From the NCBI GenBank assembly GCA_018296165.2, contig JACKQL020000073.1, forward strand, positions 62,001 through 126,000: 64,000 nucleotides of DNA, in the 5' to 3' direction. The translations under genes and the position numbers were made by a program. A model generated the notes under the pieces. It was not told where the DNA came from. It saw only the letters and a list, made by a program, of their open reading frames with translations, and made no database searches. The DNA is from Termitomyces sp. T153. Lineage: Eukaryota > Basidiomycota > Agaricomycetes > Agaricales > Lyophyllaceae. Shown in pieces: positions 30,975-42,425 of this stretch (position 1 is the first letter of the stretch; each line of letters starts with the position of its first letter).

Positions 30975-33076
30975 TCAACTCTGACCATTGTAACTGGCCA
31001 ATTGCATGTTCAAAGGAAAATGCCCACTATCCATAAACAGAGCCAAAGAGTTTTGTGAATTCTGGAATGTGAATGGCCATGTGGTGATTAGGAACACATT
31101 TGTAAAACAGAAAGAGCCTCTGAAGTTCTTGCCATACTCCATCATACAATCCATATAATGAGTACAGTGTGCATCACTAGTTATTGAAGAGCTTGCCAAT
31201 AAAATTGCAGACAAGAGGAACATGGTAAGATGCAGCAACTCCACGCATTCTTTATTTGGGTGTTTCAACCATTGATGAATCAAGGAAATAGGCAAGTTCA
31301 AGCAACCAAGTGTGTGCCACTCATCAGCTTTGAGCTTTGATCCCAACAAAAGAGGAACAGATAGCACCCAGGATGGTTTGACAATATAATCCATATGCTG
31401 ATTTTAACTTGTTTCAATTGCTAGGTAAGGACATCAGTAGCATTCAGATGGAAAAAATAACAAGCCAGACCCAGGTCATGATAGCTCAAGCATACTCCTC
31501 CCTGGTCAGTTTCTTTGTATTAGGTTGCATCTCACATTTAAGACCTCTTGCAATGTAAACCAAAGCTGGTAAAGCAATCTTAGCCCATTTCTTACTGCCT
31601 CTTCAAATGCTGGATCTTGATCACTGAATGCTATATGCTCTGATAGCCAGTGTATGAGCAACCATGTAGCTTTTAAAGATGTTTTGGTCTGCAGCTTGGG
31701 GTTATCCAATGCAAAGGGTATCTTGACAATCAAACCTTTTTGTGCAACAGTTTGCTTTTGTGGCTTCATTTTCTTTTCAGGGTTATAAATAACCAAGGAT
31801 ACTCCAGAAATGCTCCTTAATGAGACCAAGAAATAGGTTGTGCATGGGATTGACAACAAGATAGGACAATGGCTTCTAATAAGGGAGTCTGAGAAGTTTG
31901 GTCCATCATATACCATGTTTTTCTACAAGTCCTTTGGCCACTTCTGAGGAGGAAGCAGATATGTACTTCTCTGCTTTCTGCCTACAGTCAGTATTGGTAT
32001 GCAAAATCCAAACATCATAATCAAAATTGTTGTATGAGTGGAAGGACCTGCAGCATTCACAGCACAAACAGAAAAATTTGTGGTTGATTGCAGTGAAGCC
32101 TCCCACTTCATGCACCATCAGAAGGTCACAGATAACTAGGATAATCACAAAAATCAATTGCTCATGGAGATGGCTTGCAGTCTGGATGAAGAAAACACCT
32201 TTCCAAAGTGCAAGGAAGGCATTAACAATCAGTTTGAGATAAGGGGTTCATACCATCCACCTCCACATAGGGCTCCTGTGGACCAGGAATTACTTGAACA
32301 AATAGATTCTCAGGCTTGTTCTGTTCTTTAATGGGTAGATTCAGACATGCAACTGAAATCATCCCAGCAGAGATTTTCTTTCCAGCTTGCTTATTGCCCA
32401 AAGGATTGAAAAAATCCATGTTCATCAAAAATAGATAGTGCCTAGCATTCTTGTTGCTAGAGAGACTGAAGTGCATTTTACCATTGGGTTCCATGAACTC
32501 CTAAATAGTGGAGCCCTTAAAGATATCCCTTATTTTTCCATCTTCCAGTGTGTGCATTTTCTCCCAAGCTTTATCCATCTTTTCCTTGTATCTGTGGTAT
32601 GAAAGCAAGCCTGCAAGCCAGTCTTGGAAGTCAAAAACCACATATGGACATATAGGGATATATATGCAAAATTTCCATTGTCCAACAGATTTTGGGTGAA
32701 CAAGCAATTCCTTGCACTTCTTGCCATGACACCTGGCACTACAATGCTCTGGATATATTGGGATGTCATCATTGTGTTTATTATCTTCACCACTCCAGCT
32801 GCACTTCTTGCCATGACACTTGGCACTACAATGCTCTGGATATACTGGGATGTCATCATTGTATTTATTATCTTTGCCACTCCAGCCCTTCTTAATTGCC
32901 TTGTAAATTGAGTGATATGCTGGGCAAGCCACATAAACCTCTGATTTCCCATCCAAGTGCAAAGACTTTGTTGCAGAACAAATGTTGTGGGGAAATATTG
33001 TGGGAAATGGGAAACCAAGAGCTGTCAATCCACTAGGGACTGCTTTGTTGACAATGTCCAACAGCTTTTTGCACAT
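30975..33076 (-). pseudogene. Tnp2-type CACTA transposase, decayed
   Basis: Minus strand, from high to low: 'WSGEDNKHNDDIPIYPEHC' and a near-duplicate of it, 'FDFQDWLAGLLS', 'LFLMNMDFFNPLGNKQAGKK', 'SAGMISVACLNLPI', 'ENLFVQVIPGPQEP', then with frame breaks 'EKHGI' and a degraded 'PMHN..LGL' segment near 31,880, and finally 'KPSWVLSVPLLLGSKLKADEW', 'LGCLNLPISLIHQW'. These are hallmark segments of the Tnp2 transposases of basidiomycete CACTA elements (RNase H-like DDE enzymes that cut at the CACT.. ends). Many stops show that it no longer works. Its central position in the element with CACTT ends is what joins the evidence together. The duplicated Cys-rich unit (32,700-32,790 and 32,800-32,880) is unusual. 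Confidence 0.8.
32695..32885 (-). repeat. Tandem ~95-bp duplication inside the transposase
   Basis: 'cacttcttgccatgacac' followed by 'tggcactacaatgctctgg' and 'gggatgtcatcattgt' occurs twice (about 32,716-32,780 and 32,811-32,875), duplicating a Cys/His-rich segment of the protein. Confidence 0.85.
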
Positions 33077-33391
33077 TTGGAATAACCAAAGTGTGCCTCA
33101 ACAAGGACAGAAGATAATGTAGCACATAGCAATGATGAGAATCACTATCTGTAAAAATGCTGTCACTCCAACAAAGCCAGGCAAAAAATGTGCTGCTAGG
33201 AGGATGTCAATAAGAGCACATCACATGAATCTGATTGGTAATTACTAGTGTCAAACCTACTCCCAGCTAAAGCATTTGGTTCAGTAATGTGTCTTGCCAT
33301 GTCTGCATTGTTATTTCATAAAGTTTTTGAACCTCATCTCATAGCAACTTGACTGTCTTGTAAGTTTGGACAGCTGGAATCTTTGACATTG

Positions 33392-33730
33392 CTATTGGAA
33401 GAAGCATGGTTGATTGCTCTGCCAAAGCTTCTCTTGTTTTATTTTGCTGAGCTCCTTAGTCTTGTCTAACAAGGTAATATCACTGGCATCAGTAGGGGTG
33501 TTCCCAATGGCTGATATATCAGACTGCAGAGTTGTCAGAGCATCATTGATTTTGTGAAGAACATGAACAAGCTTTTTGGTCCTGGTGAAATGTGATTCTA
33601 CCATAGAAGGGATCAATGGTTGTGCCACTGAGGGATGCAAAGTTAGGTTGCCAATTGGAAGATCATCTACTGCTTTCAACAACTCAGCATCATGTGTTGC
33701 CTGAGCTGCTGCCTGAGCAGTGGATATCAT
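33392..33730 (-). pseudogene. N-terminal region of the Tnp2 ORF or associated ORF
   Basis: Minus strand 'HDAELLKAVDDLPIGNLTLH' and 'DASDITLLDKTKELSKIKQE' form a helical, charged segment. It lies upstream of the transposase in the same direction and probably belongs to its N-terminal part, which in this family precedes the catalytic core. Not independently recognisable. Confidence 0.4.
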
Positions 33731-34388
33731 AGACCAAATTTATTCAGTCTGATCTTTCTGATTATGCTTTTTCCAAGTATGAAGGTTGACAAAACACCCT
33801 CACTGTGTGTCCAAGATCATCTCATCCTTGCACTGTGTGAAGGTATACTTGCAGAGGACAAGCTTTTTATCCTTGTCTGCATCATTATTGTTCATCATCA
33901 AAGGGAAGCAATTTTCAAGGGAGGGAGAGTGGTAGACAAAGCTCAAGATGAAAGAACAAGGGTAAGGAAAATATGATTTCAAAGGGGGTAGTAGATAATT
34001 GAATGCTTATTAAGCAAGATGTGGATCTATAATTTTAAGAAATTGTCACCTGGTCACACCACATCATTGACATTCCTCTAGCATCCTCAATAATCACTGT
34101 GATGCATGCTACCTTGAATTCAATCATTGTCCAGTCGGTGAGCTGAAGACAATTGAATGTTTGGTACAGTGCATGCTTATGTACAAGGTGTATGGCCATC
34201 ATTATTTTTGATGAAGAGATCAGAATTTGATTGAGGATCAGGAGAATAGTGGACTTGATAAATAATTCAATCTCAACTCTCAGAATTACAGCAGCTTCAG
34301 ATTGAGATTGGGGGGGGGGGCAAAACCATATATGATAGCTTATAGTATAGCCAGTACAACAGGCCATAGATTAGTCTGTATAAACTTC
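33731..34388. other. Unrecognised DNA upstream of the transposase
   Basis: CpG-poor, with short overlapping frames only. A run of ten G (34,311-34,320) is the sole notable feature. Confidence 0.3.
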
Positions 34389-34990
34389 CTAGACCACAAT
34401 TGTATCAGAAACTCCAGTCCCAATGGTGCTGCAGGGGGAGGGTTCCTTGACTGATTCATGCACAAGTGTTACAAGATTATCAGTAGACATAGTAATTTTG
34501 TGTGTGGGTGAACTAGGTATAGTCTGAGTTACAAACTCAGGGGCAGCTATGACTGTGTGCATAACATATATCATTGCAACCAGTGTGGTACTACCACTGA
34601 TAGTCAAGGGGATTTCAATGGATACTGGCTCAGCTGTTTGATAGACAGTGTATATGAAAACAACAGGCACAGGAGTAACCAAAATGGTGGCAATATTTTG
34701 GATGGGCAGAGCAAGGTACCTAGCAATTACAAAAGAAATGGGCTGAGGGGTGGCATGTCAGATAATGAATGTGAAAAAAAGGTGAAGAACTTACATCAAG
34801 AGAACAAAAGGAAAAAGTGGGAAAGAAATATATGATGGCAAATGCTAAGCACAAGAATCAAGGGTGCCCCACTCAGCAGTTTGTGACCACTTATCCATAA
34901 GTGACACTGAAGGTACAGGAACAGGTTCATTCACAGTTTTGGGGGACTATCAAGACAGTAAAAACAGGTTGCAGTGATATTCTGGCTTTA
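34389..34990 (-). other. Unrecognised, partly coding-like cargo DNA
   Basis: A minus-strand frame of 97 codons (34,682-34,389) is rich in Thr, Val, Ile and Pro ('PVPVVFIYTVYQTAEPVSI', 'VIAAPEFVTQTIPSSPTH'), like a low-complexity extracellular or linker region. It could be a fragment of a gene, but I do not recognise it. Confidence 0.25.
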
Positions 34991-35089
34991 TGCTCACCTG
35001 CTTGATCTACACCAAGGCATTGAAACTACTAAAACTTGACATGCCAATGATGACATGCTTGCCATTTAAGAGCCAAGCAGTGGCAACTG

Positions 35090-36050
35090 TCTGTATTGGT
35101 CCTATACACCTTGATGAATACAAATAACAAACTTGCTGAAACATTTGAGCTTACCACTCATCAGCAGCTTTTGAACTACTTCTCATGTTGTATAGACAAT
35201 ATTGTGATCACTTCCACACACAGCAACTTGACCATCTTTGGCCCAGGTGTTTTGGATGGTGATCTGCCTCTGGAAGTTGGCAGGAAGGATCACCTCAGGT
35301 AGAGAGCCCAGGAAACAATGGACTTGCATGTAATGCTCTATCAAATTATGTACCAAAAGAAAATCCTCATGAGGAGAAAGGGCTGCAGATCCACTGGACA
35401 GAAGTCAGCATATAGCACCAATATAGACCTGAAGAGCATATATAGCACATGACAAGTGTTTTTGCCATATAACTTCCAAGGTTTCTGCAATGAAATACAA
35501 TTCAATCAAATCTACTGTTTATGGTCAAGATGTGCGATCAACTATACATCAAGCTTGACTCACCACCTGCATCAATGCTAAACAACTTCAATGTTCTACC
35601 ATCACTAGCAATTGCAAGCCATTGATTTACATGGTAAAATACTTGGACAGTGATGCTATCATTAAACTTGAAGGTTGTAAGAGACTTTGCAGACCTTTGG
35701 GCAAACCACTTGAAGCTGAGTCAGTGAGTAGTTCAAGTTGGAATGGAAACACTCACAGTATTTTGTTTGGACTTAGGGATCAAGGAGATAAAGCCTCATA
35801 TGTTCCCTATACAGATAGACTCAACTTTGTTGCTGGCTGCAAGCTGGATGTCTATGTATGTCAAAACAGTAACCTTTCTGCAGGCAGGATCATAGAGAGT
35901 TTGAGTAAGAGCAAAATCCTTAGTTGAATAGATGTGAACATGGCCATCATCACCTATAATCTGACATTATGCAATGGGCCAATCAAGGCAGCATAGGTGA
36001 CTCACTTCTAATACACATAATGGTCAGGAGCTTCTCTTGAGGTTGGCCCA
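35090..36050 (-). pseudogene. Possible captured WD40-repeat gene fragment
   Basis: Minus strand carries 'AALSPHEDFLLVHNLIEHY' and 'VILPANFQRQITIQNTWAKD' followed by 'GQVAVCGSDHNIVYT', the style of WD40-like beta-propeller proteins that are common in Agaricomycetes (S..GS.DH.I..W/Y blades). Upstream (35,330-35,900) the frame is broken. The function of the parent gene is unknown. It lies between the transposase and the next minisatellite module, so it would be cargo. Confidence 0.45.
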
Positions 36051-36227
36051 GGGAGGTCTAACAGTGGTGGATTCACTCTTGCAGTTGAGCTTGCTAAGAC
36101 TGGCTGGTCTAGAAAGTCTGTTGTGCAGCTATTGGTAGGTCTTTGCCTCTAGACAACTCTACTGATTTTGATCATTTTTGATGCAAAGGTTCTGCACTAA
36201 CACAGAGAATCTGATTTGTTACATCAG

Positions 36228-36407
36228 ATGGCTAAAGATAAGAACTGGCCAAAACTGAAGGAATATGAGGATTGTTGGCCTGTCATTTGTATTCTCAAAT
36301 GCAAGTTGAAAAATGGCACTGCAGCTGCCTGACAGAGTGAGCTGAAAGATATGCAGGCACAGATGCAGGCAATTATGAACAGGAGAGGAATAAGCCCAGA
36401 GATTTAG
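36228..36407 (+). pseudogene. Small basic ORF remnant
   Basis: Sixty codons, 'MAKDKNWPKLKEYEDCWPV' then 'ICILKCKLKNGTAAA', one TGA, and 'ELKDMQAQMQAIMN'. The opening resembles small, multicopy Agaricomycete ORFs of unknown function ('..NWPKL..YED.WP..'). The C-terminal part could form a short coiled coil. Confidence 0.35.
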
Positions 36408-36618
36408 TGGAATTCAGCATTGGCACATGTGTGAGAACTGCAAGGCAACAGGAGATGGTTGTCAGGTCATAGTTGCTATAGTCAGCTACATGAATTGCCT
36501 GTTGCAAAGCATCAATCCAATTTGGTCAATAATTATTCAACTGTAGAAGGTATACAATATTAAGCTCATGCATTTTTGGTGTGACTATCTAGGTGTCTAA
36601 AGATTCTAGCAAGTTGTG

Positions 36619-37030
36619 AGTAAGGAAAGAGCTTGGGTGAACCCAAAACTCAAAGGAAATGGGAGAGCTTGAGTAAACCCAAAACTCTAGAGAAGGGAAG
36701 AGCTTGGGTGAACCCAGAGCTCAAGATGGCAAGAAAGTAAGACATGTACTTGACCTTGACTTTAGCATTTGTAATCCAGTATTGGCATGATGTTTGGCCA
36801 AAGCTGTGCAGCCAAATAGTGAGGACTTAGTGTTTTTCCAAGTTCTCTAGAGCATTGTCTTCCTGCCCTTGAGCTCTGGGTTTACCTAAGCTCTACCCCT
36901 CCTTCAAGCTCTTGGTTTACCAAGCTCTACTCCTCCTTTGAGCTCTGGATTTACCCATGCTCTACCCCTTCCTTGAGCTCTGGGTTTATCCGATCTCCAC
37001 CCTTTCTTCAAGCTCTGGGTTTATTCAAGC
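36619..37030. repeat. Palindromic GAGCTC minisatellite module (b)
   Basis: Left half: 'agagcttgggtgaacccaaa'-type units; right half: 'gagctctgggtttacc'-type units in inverted orientation; the ~140-bp centre contains 'ggcatgatgtttggcca'. Together the halves could fold into a long hairpin. It immediately precedes the RNA14 fragment. Confidence 0.8.
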
Positions 37031-37196
37031 TCTCCTCTCTCCAATATTACCCTCAGGCTGCCTGTGTCCCAATTCAAGTGCCTACCTTGTCTTTCTAGCT
37101 TAATCCCTTTGAGTGACTTGCTCATTGCTAGCACCTCACATGTCAACTATCACTATCTTGAAGTTTGAGTTTCTCCTGTCTTATTCCTTCAAATTT

Positions 37197-38425
37197 ATGG
37201 CAGAGGCAGTTGACTGAAGTGGCCTCCATTACTATAGGAAATGAACTTGTGCCTTCAACATACTATGAAGTGCTCTCAGCCAAATTAGCAGAAAAACCAT
37301 ACAACCCAGATTCCTGGAAAAGGCTGATTGCTCTGGCTAAAGAATCACATGATATAAAAAGAATACAGACCTCTTTTGAATCACTATTGGACCACTATCC
37401 AAATGCTGTAAGTAGCCTTAAAGGTCATCTTCATGTGTCTGATGCATTTGTTCAGTCATCCAGGCTCATTATATTGGCCACTTCCTACAGCATTTGTCAA
37501 CATTTGATCAAGCTGAAGACCTCATCAGAAGGTTTCTTGCCAAATCCCCAGAAGTTCTTCTATGGAAATTGTATTTGGCATATGTCAGATATGTTGCTTT
37601 TTGATTTGTATCTTTTTTCATGTATTCAACATCCCACAGACAAATAAATACAGCTTCATCAAGACATCACATAATTTGTGATGTGTACAAGTTTGCACTC
37701 TGCCATGTTGGGCAGAACAAGGACAGCACTGATATCTGGATGGATTACATCCAGTTTCTATGCTCTGCAGAAACAAAGAGGATATTGGGAGAGCAACAGA
37801 CAATGCATGTGCTGAGAGAACTTTACCACCACATTGTTCATGTTCCTGTAGAAGGTCTCAAAACATTCTGGGACGAACTCAAGTTGCTTGAGTACAGCCT
37901 GAACTGGCTTGCAGCAGATGAGGTCATGAACAGTCTTGCCCCAGAGTATGTTTAGGCCATCATTACCCTCTGTCAGCTCTCCAATCATACATGTACATTA
38001 CTGCTCCCACCTGCCCCTGCACCCCTGGATTGTTCTGAGCTCATTTTCCCTACACTTCCTACATCTGATAGATTGGAGTGTACACTCCTTGTGCAATAAA
38101 AAGCTTATCTAAAATGGAAGGAGAGTGATCTAGAGCTTGCAAAGAATGGCAAGTGTGCCACTCTCATGTCTTATATCCAGCATGTGTATAATAAAGCATT
38201 TATTTACATGTGGCATCACCATGAAATATGGCTCATGGCCTCTGAATGGTTGGACAAGGTAGGGGAGTATGACAGAGCTTTGACAATTCTGGACATGGGG
38301 ATCAAAGCCACAAACAGGTATGTAGACCTTCATTGATTTCCATCCATTTTTCAAGCTATGTACTTTTTCTTATAGCACAAAACTTATGGATGTCAAAGCT
38401 CTTCAAGGAGCAATTTTCTGTTGAG
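37197..38425 (+). pseudogene. RNA14: Captured fragment of RNA14 / CstF-77 (mRNA 3'-end processing), introns retained
   Basis: Plus strand: 'AEKPYNPDSWKRLIALAKES', 'TSFESLLDHYPNA' followed by a GTAAGT donor; then 'FDQAEDLIRRFLAKSPEVLL', 'WKLYLAYVR', 'VYKFALCHVGQNKDSTDIWM', 'DYIQFLCSAET', 'EEQQ'-like 'LGEQQTMHVLRELYHHIV', 'KTFWDELKLLEYSLNWLAA', 'KAYLKWKESDLELAKNG' and 'EYDRALTILDMGIKATN' before GTATGT. These are HAT (half-a-TPR) repeats of the Suf-domain subunit of the cleavage factor that processes mRNA 3' ends. Introns are kept, several stops are present, and the gene is cut at both sides (the N-terminal leader and the C-terminal half are absent). It sits between palindromic modules b and c within the CACTA element. 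Confidence 0.82.
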
Positions 38426-39134
38426 GCCCTCTTTTAACTTGACAGGCTCAGTCTTGGTGATGAAACTTTGACACCAAATTAGCATGAGATTTGTAAATTG
38501 TTTCATGTTTCAACAAAATAATGATATAGATCTTGCTAAATCTGCAGAGTGAACTTGTAAAGAGATAAATTACTTTCCTGAGAACAGAGTACTAACCTAG
38601 AGTGAGATTGTCGAGGTAGAAGCTCTTTGGGAACTTGGTTTCACCTCATGTCTCCAGACTTACACATGATTGTTGCCATGCTCAAGTCCTTCTCATTCCC
38701 TGTTAATTTGGAGCTACCATATGGAAGGAGAATTGAGGAATAATAAAGAGAAATGGACATAAATGACTAAATGAGAAGCTGAGGAGAAATGGAAGGATGA
38801 CCAGAATAAAATGAGACTTAAGCTGTAGAGGTGGCCAGTGGCTTTTCATTAGTCTGATAAACCTGTTGATAAGATTTAGCTGTTCATTAATTCTGTTACA
38901 AAAAATGATCTAAAATAGATGATGGTGAACTACATTGCAAAACTAGATGTCAGGGTAAAATTTTAATAAGTCCTGAGTGTCAACCAGTCTTGCTCATGCC
39001 TTCTGTTGCTGTGGCTTTGTTCAAGGCAAATGAACCTTTCAGCAAGTCCTCTTGTCTACATTCCTTGACCATCATCATGCCTCCTCACCATTAGAACCAG
39101 AATACCAACAAACCTGTATCTATGCTTACAACTA
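38426..39134. other. Unrecognised DNA between the RNA14 fragment and module c
   Basis: No long frame, CpG-poor. It may hold decayed remains of the same capture. Confidence 0.3.
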
Positions 39135-39490
39135 GACAGAGCAAGAGCTTGGGCAGACCCAGGGCTCTGAGAAAGGGAAGAGCTAAGTTCAAGTGGATAC
39201 TGGGAATAGACAAGAACTGGTAAACCCAGAGCTCTGGGGAAAGAGAAGAGCTTGGGTGAACTCAGAGCTCAAAGGTTGAGAACTGCATGGAAGTCAGGAC
39301 ATGCTTGGACTTTGGCATCATCCAGATTGGCATGATATTTAGCCAGAACTGGACAGCCAAACAAGGGAGACTTCAAAATTCAAGTTCAACTGTCATTTCC
39401 TGCATGAGCTGCAGGTTCACCCAAGCTTTCTCATTCCTTTGAGCTATGAGTTCACCCAAGCTTTCTCATTTCTTTGAGCTGCAGGTTTAG
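39135..39490. repeat. Palindromic GAGCTC minisatellite module (c)
   Basis: Same plan as module b: units with 'agagcttgggcagaccc' on the left, 'gagctgcaggttcacccaag' on the right, and a centre with 'ccagattggcatgatattta'. Lies between the RNA14 fragment and the F-box/LRR-like fragment. Confidence 0.8.
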
Positions 39491-39559
39491 AAGATCTTAC
39501 TGATGAACCCACCAAGTGGATAACACAGGTCATTAAGGTGTCAAAAAGGTGGTATATTC

Positions 39560-40623
39560 TTATGAATCTCCAAAAATTGTGAACATTATTTGAACTTCTG
39601 CCTGAGGAATCCAAGACATTAATAAGCCCCAAAATATTCTTTCACTGCTCTGGTCTAAGACCCATGAACATGGTGGTGCAAATCCTGGAAAGATTTGCCA
39701 CAGAAGCACAGTTACAGAATTTTTGTTGGCTGGGAAGACAGACCAAGATTTAGGTCCTTTATATACAGGCAAACTGTCATGACTTCAGAAATCTTGTGCT
39801 TTGGGACATGCACCAGCTTTCACAGCTATTGGAGATAACACTTCATGTGCTCAATACAGATTTAAATTGAATGGATGATATATTCTCAAATTCTTATAGA
39901 AACTCCCTACTGTTTGATCACCATTTTTTTGGGTTTTATCTTCGATATCCATCCTGGAAAACTGTGTCTCTGTTTCCCTTTATGTGTAATACATGCTGCC
40001 TTCAATTCCTCTTCAAAGCCTGCCCTGCTCTGACTATGCTGTCCATACATCTGTACCCCTTTTACTTTGGCTCAGATTCTGCCAGCACTTTTGTTGATGG
40101 TTGTACTCTTACTACAATAAATGTGGATCTAGGATATGCTGCATGTGTCTATCTAGAGGAAAGGTACACTTTTAAGCATGTTAATCTAGAAAATCTGCAA
40201 AATTGAAGCATTCATGCAATAATGCATCATGAATACCTATTTGTTCTTTGGCACTGTGGACCTTTGCCAAAACTCTAGAACCATACTTTGAGGTACCTGA
40301 AGCTATCCCCTCAGGATGTATCTTGTGTTTGTCAGAATGTATCTTGTGTTTGTTCTTTTTGTGCTCTGGAAGAATTGGTTTTGATTGATGTGTGTTCTTT
40401 TCTGCTGTGGCAAATGGTGTATAGTGAAGGCTTTGGCTTTTGGCAAAATCTCTTAAGTATCAGGATTGAAGGAAGGTTGCAGAAGAACTTGCAGGAGGAC
40501 TTGCAGGACATTGTGGGATTTGATTCAGCATGCCTTAGAATGTTGGAGGCCACACTGGAGCAGCACTACAAAAGTATTGGTGGATTGAGGGTTGAGGTGA
40601 ATCTTTGCAATCTATACCATTGA
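39560..40623 (+). pseudogene. Captured gene fragment, F-box/leucine-rich-repeat-like
   Basis: Plus-strand pieces: 'LFELLPEES', 'FRNLVLWDMHQLSQLLEITL', 'PSWKTVSLFPFM', 'ACPALTMLSIHLYPFYF', 'LRYLKLSPQDVS', 'ALEELVLIDVCSFLLW', 'LRMLEATLEQHY'. The repeated L..L.L pattern with intervening variable stretches is that of the very large F-box/LRR-like families of Agaricomycetes, whose members recruit substrates to SCF ubiquitin ligases; the F-box itself is not seen. Two long frames (39,871-40,206 and 40,288-40,623) are separated by an intron-like stretch. Cargo of the CACTA element, right half. Confidence 0.5.
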
Positions 40624-41085
40624 GCATTCCCCTCTTCAAGCTGTGCACTTCCAGGAAGCCACCAGAGCCACTGAAGCTTCTCAGCAAGTCCCCCGACTCA
40701 GCAGACTCAGCTGCATGTGCTTGCTACCTAGTCATACATGCACCTTTGCCTTCACACATGATGCTCACCAGAAATTAGAAAGTGGTCAGATCACATGAAT
40801 GTTTGTATAGGAGTGAGGAATATGGGCTTATACTGTACTGTAATTTGACATTTTCTAATGGACTCAATTCATAATATAGCGTAAAGTGGTTCATTTGTAT
40901 CATTTGTACTACTTATACATATTTATTGATCTTTTGGTACTAGATTCTTGACATCTCACCAAATATGAGTATATGCCAGCCAGGTGACCACACAGTACTT
41001 AAGAATGCTTGCAAAACCATCAATGACCTGAAAAGTGTCTATGCACACCTCAGAGAATGTTTTCATTATCAGGGAGATAAGCCTG
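40624..41085. other. Unrecognised DNA before the right inner arm
   Basis: CpG-poor, no motif recognised. Confidence 0.3.
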
Positions 41086-41945
41086 AGTGATGAAAACTGA
41101 GATGTTGGCTGATTTACAAGAATTAAGAAAACAGCATAGGAGGAATCTCTAATAAAATTATGAACCCAGAGCTCAAGCATTCAAAGATGATGTCATCAGG
41201 GGGACTTAAGAAAATTTTGGCCAGATATCATGCTGATCTGGATTATGCCAAAATCCAGCCAGAACTATATGTGTCAAATTTGTCCTCACCTTCCTTCAAC
41301 CCTTTGAGAGCTCTGGGTTCACCCAAGTTCTTCCCTTCTCTTGAGTTTTGGGTTTACTCAAACATTTTCCTTCCCTCAAGTTTTGGATTCACCCAAACTC
41401 CCCTCCTCTTGGTTTTACCCAAGTGACTCACTCATTGTCTCTCCAAAGCTTTGAGTTCACCTAAGCTCTTCCCTTTCCAGAGCTCTGAGTTTGTGCAAGC
41501 TCCTCTCTCTGGAGTTTTGGGTTCACTAAGCTCTTCCCTTTCTTTTTGTGTTCTGGTATACCCAGTTTGTCACCCATCTCTTCAAACAACTTGCTTGTTT
41601 GGCTTCACTTACAAATTATTATCCTATGTACTCATTTGACTGACAGATTCCTTCATAGTGGTATTGATGCTCATGACATGCATAAAGATGTCCAACTGCA
41701 GAGTCTAGATCACTACAGGAATACACTAAGAACAACATGTACCACAACCAAGAGAGATGGATTATAAACCACAGAATTGTCATAAAGGAACTCATTGAAC
41801 CATTTCTCCTTCTAAACCTGTTACCACAAATATGAAGAAGGTTCCCACATCCACCACCCTAGTGCATGAAAAGAGCCTTTAGAGAACCACAAAAAGATGG
41901 CTCAACATACAATATTCTCTTAGTGGGCCAAGCTTGCAGAGTCAT
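41086..41945. repeat. Right inner arm of the giant inverted repeat
   Basis: Inverted copy of about 19,970-21,002, including a GAGCTC-type minisatellite at 41,290-41,545. The segment with 'ggccagatatcatgctgatc' at 41,219-41,238 corresponds to 'ggcatgatatctggctg' near 20,853. Confidence 0.8.
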
Positions 41946-41984
41946 ATCACCTTATACTAGAAGAAGTCTAAGATTTCTTAGTCC

Positions 41985-42425
41985 TACTCAGTATCACTGA
42001 TTTGCATGGTTTTATCTCTTTGGCCAAGCAGAAAGCACATGAGAAACTTAGTGTTACAATGCTTGGGGATCTCATGAACAAGAGTAAAGCCATTTTGTAT
42101 GAATCAGAAAAGTCGACTGGAGAGACATTGTATGATGCACTGAGAGGGGTTGATGAGAAAAAGTTGGAATCTGATAAACCAAGGAAGTCTGTTTCTTGCA
42201 ATATTAACTTGGGTTGTTTTTAGGTGTCATGTTGACATTGCATTAGCTGACTAGCTTGATTAGTATGGTATTTGATTTAAAAATGAAGAGCAAGCTGAGG
42301 CCTTCATATACCAGATGTCAAAAGAGGTTGCAAAGTGATTGGATGATGTTGGCATGGTAGAGAGATCTGTTGCCTTGAAGATTATGAAGTGCAATCTCAC
42401 AGCTCTTGTAGAACTCCCAAGACAG
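41985..42425 (+). pseudogene. REV1: Captured fragment of REV1 (translesion DNA polymerase), intron retained
   Basis: Plus strand: 'LSVTMLGDLMNKSKAIL', 'TGETLYDALRGVDEKKLESD', 'KPRKSVSCNIN', an intron (about 42,223-42,281), then 'NEEQAEAFIYQMSKEVAK', stop, 'LDDVGMVERSVALKIMK'. This is the little-finger-proximal part of Rev1, the Y-family deoxycytidyl transferase that organises translesion synthesis opposite DNA damage. The stop stands where Arg is usual (AKRL), as expected of CGA to TGA, and 'KIMKCN' has Cys for the expected Arg. The palm and BRCT regions are absent. It lies next to the right inner arm, in the position that the G-alpha fragment has on the left. Confidence 0.8.

Noticed and set aside
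34311..34320. Run of ten G
   Set aside because: A lone homopolymer; it may be a sequencing or assembly artefact, and there are no further G-runs to form a quadruplex.
20990..41100. Inner arm borders as ends of two separate transposons
   Set aside because: No CACTT-type terminus and no matching duplication at 21,002 or 41,086, whereas the outer ends have both.
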